DNA from: Gnetum montanum
Taxonomy: Eukaryota > Streptophyta > Gnetopsida > Gnetales > Gnetaceae
Assembly (NCBI GenBank): GCA_015680685.1
Contig: MNCI01018418.1
Location: 66,838-130,837, forward strand
Reading direction: 5' to 3'
Length of the DNA stretch: 64,000 nt
Part shown: positions 56,371 to 64,000 of the stretch, in pieces
How positions within the stretch are numbered: position 1 is the first letter of the stretch
Layout: each line of letters begins with the position of its first letter
Notes under the pieces: model-generated
The model's database searches: none
Seen by the model: the letters and a program-made list of their open reading frames with translations, nothing else
What the model was told of the DNA's origin: nothing
Translations under genes and position numbers: made by a program

Positions 56371-57235
56371 CGTCTGGAACATTGGAATTGTTGGCAAATG
56401 GTAATACGCACCCTCTACTTATCCAGAGCTAGAGCCAAAACCTTTCTATGTATGTAAAATTTAACCTAATCGACACCCTTACAGTAAATTTCATACCAAA
56501 ATTCCAAATTCTCGATGATATTATCCGACGCATCACACTTGAGTCTGGGTGTTTGCAAGTCTGATGAAGTGCACATCATAAGCGTCGATGAAGAAAATGT
56601 CAGCTAATCCTCACTGTATCTGGTAGCCCCAACATCCAGCAGTGGCAGAGCATTGTAAGCAGCTGACATGTTCTACAGAATGTCACACTTACGATCGAAC
56701 ACAAGAATCTGCTGCTGATGACAATGAAACTAGTCCACCTGTGCTTGAGTCTGGGTGTCTTCCACTATCGTGATTCACATTGTTGTCCTCACGATTATGT
56801 TGGCCCTTACCATAAAATCTTCGATCATCATTCCTCCAAATGTAGACTAATATAGTTCTGAAGTTGCCTAGAATGAAGTTCACTTGTTCTTTGTTGATGG
56901 ATTTCTATTCTTGTTTTTGACGTGGATTAGGAATGGGCCCATGGCGAAGAAGAGATGGTAAATGAGGCATTTAATGGTGGTGTCGGTATTGTTGGTGAGC
57001 TGATTCAAAGGTGATAATGGTGGTTCGAGTGAGTATGTGTGATCTTGATCAATGAGCTTTAAGCTACAACTGATTTGGGCTTTATTTGAATGTTTGCACC
57101 AGATCTCGAGGCAGCCCAGTGATAGCCATGAATGGAAGGCATGCATTAGAATGAGTCATGCCCTTGGATTGAAATGGCTCACAAGATGCATTCCACCAAA
57201 TGGAATGAAGAGAGTCATTATTGACGTCAGAGTAA
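56371..57235 (-). other. CpG-richer unassigned block next to the cullin fragment
   Basis: About 16-18 CpG dinucleotides in 865 bp, well above the retroelement regions around it. Open pieces on the minus strand are 57,146-56,880 and 56,883-56,689 (FRTILVYIWRNDDRRFYGKG...). A 15-bp direct repeat CTTGAGTCTGGGTGT occurs at 56,538 and 56,744. No family is recognised. It may be low-copy host sequence. Confidence 0.4.
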
Positions 57236-58470
57236 CATAGCTTGGTAGAACTTGTTGAAAACTTGCTAGCATTGTAGTACCCCATTTGGAAAATTTAGAG
57301 ATGAAAGTTTGGAAATTGGCCATAACCCTTTTTTCAAGATCATTGCAGTAAACTCAATGTTAAAGACTATACTAGAATTTTTGCTATAACAATAGTTCTC
57401 AAAATCATTTGACTATTCTTTGAAAAATTCAAATCATTTACTATTCTTTCTATCTTTGATGTACATTGAGTCTCAAATTGGTGCCTTGACGTTGTCCATG
57501 CACTTTTTTCATAATCCTCCATTAAAGTTTTTTCAAATAGAGGTCTCATTGCAAGTTTTTTGCCTATAGAACTTAGCAAAAAGGTCTTTTTCATTGATGC
57601 ATTCAACAACTTTATTAATATTCCCAAGTCTCCCTTCAATATGGTCATAAGATAACTTCTCATTACTACCCTTTCTCAGTAAGTTGTCACAAAAGGTTGC
57701 CAATAATTCAACACTTGTCCTTCATGCAAAGTATCAAAAGCCTCTTTCAGAACAAGTTGAAATAGTGCCTTACTCTCAAAGCATTGCTACACATATTTTT
57801 GTAAATATTTATTGTCCAAATAAATAACCCATTTTTCCAAAAATTTGGGCTTGAAAGGTGACTTTTTCTTCTCTCATTTCATTACTTACACCATTCTCTA
57901 TCTCTCTCACCAATGCAAGTCCTTGTCGGGTGACATAATGCTTTAAACCCCTTGTTATGGCTTCCAAACCATTGACAACAATGGCAAAAACTCTAGAGAG
58001 CCTTCGAAGATCAAATTTACAATTTCTAAACAAAGAAAGGAGACTAGAATTTTTTTTTTCTATAATTTGACCCATATAATTCCCTACAAGTTCTATTCCA
58101 AGCCTTTCTAGTAACTTAACCTGAGTATTGGAATGAAGATACAAACTTATATTTTCCTTCTCCTTCTTTGTACAATTTTCAACCATCAACAAATGGTCAA
58201 AACACGATTTATCCATTATGCATGACTTGGCTTTCCTAGAATAGTAGGTTGAAGCATGATTTAGTAATGCCTTTTCAAAATCATTCACATAGTAAGGCAT
58301 ATTAGAGCATCCAATTTTAATGTAAATTTTAGTAACATTTCTTAGCAAATTACCATCACTTTTCTCTCTTAAAACAACATAGAACATACAACAAATGGAA
58401 TTTCCTTTTAGTCATAAACTTGCTCCATTAAATGGTAGAAATGTGTCAACAACAACATGATAAATATAAG
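57236..58470 (-). pseudogene. CUL1-like: Cullin-1-like gene fragment, no introns visible, broken
   Basis: Cullins are scaffolds of SCF-type ubiquitin ligases in nucleus and cytoplasm. A 192-codon stretch (58,387-57,809) contains MPYYVNDFEKALLNHASTYY, SRKAKSCIMDKSCFDHLLMV and KENISLYLHSNTQVKLLERL, the cullin-repeat pattern YYxNDFExxxL...YYSRKA...CxxYxxxxExxLxxE...YLHxxSxxKLL. Next, across shifts, come FESKALFQLVLKEAFDTL and a KKLAMRPLFEKT box. The piece 57,663-57,367 holds CTSKIERIVNDLNFSKNSQ (consensus FTSKMEGMVxDL). Decayed LTAMILKKGLWPISK near 57,335 matches LTVxVLxxGxWP. The amino end and the C-terminal neddylation/WHB part are absent. Order and strand are collinear over ~1.2 kb without the many introns of plant CUL1 genes, which suggests a retrocopy or a captured cDNA. 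Several stops make it a pseudogene. It ends where an Athila gag begins (+). Confidence 0.85.
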
Positions 58471-58479
58471 GGAAGTTGT

Positions 58480-59400
58480 CTACATTTCAACCAGGCATGT
58501 AAGGGTTAGTTGCATTAAGTAGCTAGACATGAAGAACATGCATAGATTTGATGGTGGATACAATGCAAATCCACAACACCAATTTGAAGCATTCCATGAT
58601 GCCTACACCCTATAGAATATAGAGAGTGACTAGTAGAAACTTAAGTTGTTCCCTCATACATTCATTAAAGAGATCAAAAGATGGTATAGATCATTGAAAC
58701 CTCAATTAATTAGAAGATGGAGTACCATGCATGAACTTTTCAATGATAAATATCAAACCTACAACCAAGTATCAAACTTGAGGAAGTAAATCCAAGTTTG
58801 GAAGCAAGGGACCCATGAATCTCTTGATGTAGCAATGGACAGATACTATTCACTTTTGCATAGATGCCTAGGCCATGGATTTTCCTAAAGGGAGCATCTT
58901 AGGAACATTGTAGATGGGCTATAGAAAAAAACTAGGAAAACCCTTGGGATTTATGCCCAAGGTAGAGTATCTGAAATGACCACCCATCATATTGAGAGAC
59001 TCATTGATCAAGTGGCAAAGAAAGAAGATGAACTTAAGTAGAGAGATTCAACCAAAGAATATAATAAAGATCCATCTATCAGGAAGAGAGATCTATGAGT
59101 GTGTGATCAGCATGAGGAAGAAACTTTAGAAGAGGTGATATCGAAAAATGCACTATCTATACAGAAATCCATTACTGATATAGCAAACAATGTAGAAATG
59201 ATGTGGGTTTTGGTTGACAAAAACTTTGCCACAGGTTTGAAAATTATGAAGGAAAGAATTGAGCAGGCCTTTAGTAAAGGTAAGGAGAAAAAGAAGAAAA
59301 GAGATTTTGAACAAAAAGGAAAGGTGGATTTAGTGGCAGAATTTTCAAATACAAGCCTCGATGAGGAGAAAGGATGTACTATGTAGTAGTATGACCACCC
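58480..59400 (+). pseudogene. Athila-type gag, broken (plus strand)
   Basis: Pieces in order: GYNANPQHQFEAFHDAYTL (58,558), RWYRSLKPQLIRRWSTMHEL (58,690), FNDKYQTYNQVSNLRK (58,740), LDVAMDRYYSLLHRCLGHGF (58,823), TLGIYAQGRVSEMTTHHIER (58,937). Then a 95-codon open stretch (59,099-59,386) has a probable coiled coil NALSIQKSITDIANNVEMMW and a basic KGKEKKKKRDFEQKGK tract. It aligns with the gags at 53 kb and 22 kb. Its 5' LTR and leader are missing: the cullin fragment lies immediately upstream. Confidence 0.8.
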
Positions 59401-60180
59401 TAAGGGGTGTTGCCCTATCATGACACATTTGTAAGAAATGGGGATGTATGAAATGAATCCAAGATTTATCAAGAAGAAAATACCCAAACAGTTACCTTAT
59501 TCCCAAGGTAACTATTAGCAGACCTTCCAACTATCTTATTTACCTAGTAGAGCTTATCCATAGCCATAGGAGCGATACCATCAGTAGTGGCAGAAACTAC
59601 AATTGTGGGTGATGCCATCACCACAACAATAGTACCCATATTGGCAACTAGACCCTTATGGATACTATGTTCAATGTATAATTTCTCTAGAAAATGTAGT
59701 ATTTCAAACTCCTCAATATTATCCACTTGAATACCATAGACCTACACCTCCAAGGATTGACTCTAATCAGTACGTGCATTCACAAGCTGCTAGTTCGTTC
59801 AGTCAAACTCCTAAGCCTTTACCACCTATACTGCTACTTGTAATGTAGGAAGAACTACCATTACAACCTCAATAAAAGAATGTAGCTAGGGTAGTTAACA
59901 TTTAGGAGGAGGAAATCATGCATGAACTACAATCCAGGAAATAACTATTCTTCCAAACAAGTTCAAAAAAGGTTCAAAAGATTAGAAGCACATCTACTTC
60001 TACTCCATCCACATCTAATCCTCTAAGGAACAACCAAATTCCATCATTTTCCAATGCAAATGTGATAACTATCATGCTAACCTAGATCATTACTCGTTGG
60101 ATCAAGGCATGAGCACTTCCTCAAAAATGAATATATCTAGAAAGTCCCTTGGTATACTTTTAAGTAGCAGATTAGAAACT
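59401..60180 (+). pseudogene. Gag C-terminus to protease linker
   Basis: Decayed linker with phrases such as DHPKGCCPIM near 59,392-59,422 that may be a relic of a Cys/His motif, followed by Pro/Gln/Tyr-rich pieces. No open frame above 60 codons on the plus strand. The minus-strand ORF at 59,487-59,107 is a shadow. Confidence 0.4.
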
Positions 60181-60570
60181 ATGCAAAGCTCTACTTGATT
60201 CTAGGTCAAGGGTGAACCTGATATCACAAGATATGTATCAATCTTGGAATCTATCATCATTGAAGAAAATTAACATTCAGCTAGAGCTTGTAGACCAGAT
60301 GATCATAGTTCCATTAGGACAAGTGGATGATGTGATCACTACTATCAGTGGTTGGTCCTACCTTGCTGATTTTTTGGTTATTCATGTAGGTAAAAATAAG
60401 GGTGAGTTCCCTTTCATAATGGGAAGGTCTTGGCTTAGCATTGTATATGATAAGCTTGGTGTTAGAGACTTGTCTTTGGAAATCTTCAAGGAAGATGAAG
60501 CTAGAATTATTCAAAGATGCAAAGTTCCATGTATCAAATATAGGGATAACAAGTGCAATTATGTGTAGAA
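60170..60570 (+). pseudogene. Athila-type aspartic protease, broken (plus strand)
   Basis: CKALLDSRSRVNLISQDMYQ (near 60,187-60,240) gives the active site as DSR where the sister copy at 21.1 kb has DLG, so the Gly is lost. A 118-codon open frame (60,212-60,568) continues with SWNLSSLKKINIQLELVDQM, VPLGQVDDVITTISGWSYLA and FPFIMGRSWLS, matching the minus-strand copy at 21.09-20.88 kb. Confidence 0.8.
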
Positions 60571-60759
60571 AATATGGGTAATCAACAAGAAGATAATACA
60601 ACATGCAACATATGTGTTGAACACATGTGTGTGCAAAAATGCTTGTATGCGATAGCCACTCAACAAGAAGGCACTCAGTGGCTAGTTACAAATAGTGAGA
60701 TTGAATCAAATATATACATGGAATCAAAAAAATAGATAATAAGTTCCTATGTAAAAGAA

Positions 60760-62350
60760 ACCTTCAAGTTGGTACAATTGAGAAGAAAACACCCCTATCA
60801 ACATGTAGATCAAGAAGAAGAGATAGAATGGGAACATCTAGAGATCCTAGATAAAGTTGAACTGAAATTGCTAGAATTGAAGGCCCTATTGATAGTGCTA
60901 GAATATGATTTTTTAAATAATCAAAAGCTGATCATAATTAATGAAAACCTAAATAAGGAAGAAAATAAGAAGTTGTTTGAAGTAGTTAACAAGTGGCCAA
61001 CAATGTTCTCTTGGTCTTATTATGAGATCACTAGCATTGATCCTAGAATCTTTCAACATTAGATCTACACTAATCCAATGGTAAAACCACAATGCCAACC
61101 ATAAAGAAGGCTTAATTCAAAGCTCAAAGAAGTAGTCAAGCAAGAATTGGAAAAATTAATAAAGGCATGATTCATTTATCCCATTGCAGATATTGAATTG
61201 GTCAGTCCTTTGGTAATTGCTCTAAAGAAGGGAGACAAGTGGAGAGTGTCCATCAACTTTCAATTATTGAACTCTACTACATTCAAGAATTATTGTCCTT
61301 TTCATTTGTTCACCAAGTCCTGAATAATATTATAGGACATGAGTAATATTGTTTTTTGGATGGGTAAAATAGATATAACCAGATCCACATTACACTTGAG
61401 GACCAAAAAGAAGACAACATTCACTAGTCCATGGGGAGCGTTTGCTTACAAGCATATGCCTTTTGGCCTTTGCAATGCACCCACTACCTTCTAGAGACTC
61501 ATACTCAGTATCTTCCAAAAATAGATAGGCAATGGCATTGAAGTATTCATGAATGATTTTTTGACATATGGGCTAGATTTTAAATAGGCACTAGACCATC
61601 TAGAGCATGTACTAAAAAGATGTATGGAGACTAACCTAAAGCTCAATTGGTAGAAGAGCCAAATTATGGTACACTAGTTCATAAAATCTTATAAAGAGGA
61701 ATAGAGGTGGATCTTAACAAAATTAGAGTCATATAGAATATCACTCAAAGGCCAAAAATAGTTAAAGATGTTCAATCATTTTTAGGTCACACAAGGTACT
61801 AGAGAAGATTCATAGAAAACTTTTTAAAAATTTCAAAATCACTAGTTGAGTTAACCATGAAGGATATATCCTATCAATGGACCAAGTCATGTGAAAAGTC
61901 ATTTAAAGCCTTGAAACAAAAGCTAATCAAGACACTAATCCTATGAGCCTTGAATTGGTCTAAGCCTTTTCATATCATGATGGATGCTTTGAATTATGCA
62001 TTTGATGTAGTACTAACACAGTTAGATCACTAAGAGTAGCCATACTATATCCATTGCACCAATAGAAGCATCACTAGGGCACAATTGAATTACATCACAA
62101 TAGAAAAGGAGCTAATGGTAGTGACGTATGCACTCAAGAAATACCAACATTATGTACTCAAGTATCTAACTATGTCCACACTGATCATAGTGCAATTTGA
62201 TTTCTTATGAATAAACTAGTGGTTATCCCCAGGGTGATTTGATGGGTTATTATCCTACAAGATTTTGACATAACTATGATCAATAGGAAGTGCATGAAGA
62301 ACATAGTAGCTGATCACTTGTTGAGACTAAGATGGAATTCCCAAGATTAA
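60760..62350 (+). pseudogene. Athila-type reverse transcriptase and RNase H, broken (plus strand)
   Basis: A pre-RT stretch is open at 60,769-61,062 (KVELKLLELKALLIVLEYDF ... WPTMFSWSYYEITSIDPRIF), matching the lineage pattern HLxxxFL.. and SWxxxDIxGIxP. RT is readable as FIYPIADIELVSPLVIALKK (61,170), TTFTSPWGAFAYKHMPFGLC (61,418) and IEVFMNDFLTYGLDFK (61,537). Here the first Asp of the MDD box is Asn, so it is inactive. RNase H follows with KPFHIMMDALNYAFDVVLTQ (61,965) and YYIHCTNRSITRAQLNYITI (62,046). Several stops lie at conserved Gln positions. Confidence 0.82.
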
Positions 62351-62539
62351 GCAAAACCATTGTCAGATCAATTCATTGACAAAAATCTATTTACTAAGAT
62401 AATAATGGCTATACAATCAACAAGAAAGTCATGGACAATTGATTATATGACTTACTTAACAACACAAAAGCAACCTATTGAGTGGAGCAAGAAATAGAAA
62501 GAGCAATTACTTCATAAAGTGAAAATATACATGGAAATA

Positions 62540-63680
62540 AATGGAAACCTTTACAAGATTTGTGTTGATGGGTTAGTTTGATGATGTGTACCAGAGTGCA
62601 ATCAATAATAGATTCTATAGGATTTACATGAAGTCCCATGTGGTGGCCATTATGCAAGACATAGTATGACATTGAAATTACTAATGGTAGGCTACTTCTA
62701 GCCTAACTTGTTCTAGGATGTCCATACCTTCACACAATCTTATTAAAGATGATAGAGAGATGAAGGAATAACAACTAGGAATGAAGGGATGTAACAATGG
62801 ATATAGCCACTAGAACCATTTGACATATGGGGAATTGACTTTATTGGATCCATCCCACCAATATCAAATAGGAAGGCCTACATAATAGTAACTGTGGATT
62901 ATTACACTAAGTGGGTAGATGCAGTAGCAATCAAAGATTTCATAGCCAAAATAGCTACCAAGTTTTTTCAACAACATGTGGTGAATCGATTTGGAGTACT
63001 GGGACTATTTATTTTAGATAATGGAACTCATTTTACCAATGCTACTTTTAAGAAGCTCTTTCAATAGCTTGGAGTAAAGCATAGGTTGACCACACCATAC
63101 CATCCCTAAGATAATGGTAAAGAAAAAGTAACTAACCATGAAATCAGTAGAATATTAACTAGGATGGTTATTAGATTTGGAAAGGATTGGAGCACTAAGC
63201 TAAATGATGCTCTATGGTCTTATAGAACGATGTGGAAACTATACATTGGCTATTCACCCTATGAGCTAGTTTACAATGAATTACCAATGCTACCAATCCA
63301 AGCATAGCTTAAAACTCTAGCTATTTCTAGCCAACTTAACCTAAACATGAGCTTAGCCTAGAGAGAGCACCTAATGAATCCTAACCTATTAGAAAAAAAT
63401 AGGCTAGTAGCACTCATGAGCAATGAGGTAGACAAGAGCTACTCCAAGAATATGCATAATGCACGTATAAGACAAGTGATAATATAGGTAGGTAATGAGG
63501 TCCTATATTACAATCTCAGTCTTGTCTAGTAATAGGCTAAATTTTAAGTGCTTTGGGAAGGACCATAAATTATCTAGGTGACTTATCCTTCTAGTGACAT
63601 GCATATTCACCATCTGTCTAGCCCACATAAGCTTATCCTAGTAAACATTCAACAAGTCAAACCTTATCTTGAATATGCCA
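62540..63680 (+). pseudogene. Athila-type integrase, broken (plus strand)
   Basis: The zinc-finger region begins near CGGHYARHSM (62,640). Core: EPFDIWGIDFIGSIPPISNR (62,815) with first Asp, VVNRFGVLGLFILDNGTHFT (62,980) with second Asp, LTTPYHP followed by a stop and DNGKEKVTNHEI (63,090-63,145). The stop stands at a conserved Gln, and Lys replaces the catalytic Glu (usual NGQAE). ALWSYRTMWKLYIGYSPYEL (63,214) follows. The C-terminus near 63,550-63,670 has WEGP and KLILVNIQQVKPYLEYAN, as in the minus-strand copy at 18.3 kb. Confidence 0.85.
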
Positions 63681-63790
63681 ACTCTGCTAGGGATTCTGCC
63701 TAGTCCATTTGAATGTCCTCTACTTGTCCATTTTTCTATTAAACCAATTCCACTCCTAGTCATGGGGGTATTCATTAAGACACATAGGTA

Positions 63791-64000
63791 TCTTTTGAAA
63801 TTTTCACTTTCTTATTACTTTTTCTAGTTTCTTAGTATATTTTCCTTTTCTTTTATATTTTCTAATTTCTTGATAATTTCTTAACTCTTTGATATTTTCT
63901 AATTCCTTGATAATCTCTCATTATTTTATCTTTTTAATTCTTGATATCTTTTCTAATTTTTTGTATTTTGTCTTCATTTTATGTGTACATATTTTTATCA
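63791..64000. other. Pyrimidine-rich tail after integrase
   Basis: Strongly T/C-rich stretch (TTTTCTAATTTCTTGATA-type phrases repeated several times). No coding signal. Part of the element's 3' non-coding DNA, cut by the window end. Confidence 0.5.

Larger units (their letters stand above)
58480..63790 (+). mobile_element. Athila-type Gypsy element, gag-pol without visible LTRs
   Basis: Plus-strand gag, protease, RT, RNase H and integrase in order, more decayed than the copy at 16-24.8 kb. The left boundary is abrupt at the cullin fragment, so the 5' LTR has been lost or replaced. To the right the conserved box CTAGTCATGGGGG lies at 63,756, and the window ends before any 3' LTR can be recognised. 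Confidence 0.8.

Noticed and set aside
59107-59487. 126-codon minus-strand ORF resembling a membrane protein
   Set aside because: It is the complement of the Lys/Glu-rich gag coiled coil at 59,099-59,386, which aligns with other gag copies in the sense direction.
1-64000. CRISPR array, bacterial operon or phage-like system
   Set aside because: No regularly spaced identical repeats with unique spacers. All coding signals are plant LTR-retrotransposon domains plus one cullin fragment; tandem repeats are diverged satellites.
1-64000. tRNA, rRNA or snRNA genes
   Set aside because: I saw no cloverleaf-like or rRNA-like stretch while reading. Primer-binding sites match tRNA ends but are parts of retroelements. 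A covariance-model scan was not possible, so short RNA genes could be missed.

Overview
The window looks like intergenic DNA from a seed plant with a large, repeat-filled genome. A gymnosperm is plausible because the retroelements are ancient, heavily decayed and nested, but nothing here fixes the species. It is AT-rich and CpG-poor, and I see no intact host gene. Nearly everything recognisable is LTR-retrotransposon debris from three groups. These are Tat/Ogre-type Ty3/Gypsy (extra archaeal-type RNase H, PR motif DDGA), Athila-type Ty3/Gypsy (DLG protease, VFMDDF reverse transcriptase, tRNA-Asp-like primer site) and one SIRE/Maximus-like Ty1/Copia. All long coding regions are broken by stops and frameshifts. 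The only convincing host-derived sequence is a fragment of a cullin-1-like gene at about 57.24-58.47 kb.

Layout. 1-2.87 kb: Tat gag, linker and protease (+). 2.88-12.84 kb: a 10-kb block holding a TTAAACTAGC minisatellite, a decayed ORF region on the minus strand (3.66-8.80), and a diverged tandem array of about 16 units of ~189 bp (9.26-12.15). 12.85-16.12 kb: Tat RT, RNase H, extra RNase H and integrase (+), with a splice-acceptor-like site just before it. A complete but dead Athila-type element (-) is inserted in the integrase at 16,125-24,766, and the integrase C-terminus resumes at 24.77 kb. 25.1-25.7 kb: Tat 3' region. 25.68-31.46 kb: Copia element (+), 5' LTR truncated. 31.77-32.67 kb: a 446-bp tandem duplication. 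32.79-33.49 kb: probable solo Athila LTR (+). 33.95-40.96 kb: Tat remnant (-) between two 1.3-1.4-kb LTRs, with RT deleted. 41.2-43.3 kb: microsatellite, then a perfect 348-bp inverted repeat bounded by single Ns, probably a misoriented small contig. 43.3-46.15 kb: Tat-like RNase H, protease and gag (-). Its LTR is split by a pol-less Athila-type element at 46,161-55,164 and resumes at 55.17-56.34 kb. 56.36-58.47 kb: a CpG-richer block with the cullin fragment (-). 58.5-63.7 kb: an Athila-type gag-pol (+) without a 5' LTR in view, ending in a pyrimidine-rich tail.

How the parts relate. Nesting gives a relative order: the two Athila-type minus-strand elements landed in older Tat-type sequence. 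For the insertion at 46.16/55.16 kb the empty site can be aligned to a second copy of the host LTR at 42.5-42.6 kb, with a 5-bp target duplication. The most unusual items are the 10-kb block with satellite and opposite-strand ORF between Tat PR and RT, the pol-less Athila element carrying an extra ORF, and the cullin/CpG-rich block abutting an LTR. All translations and alignments were done by eye, so coordinates of decayed domains are approximate.
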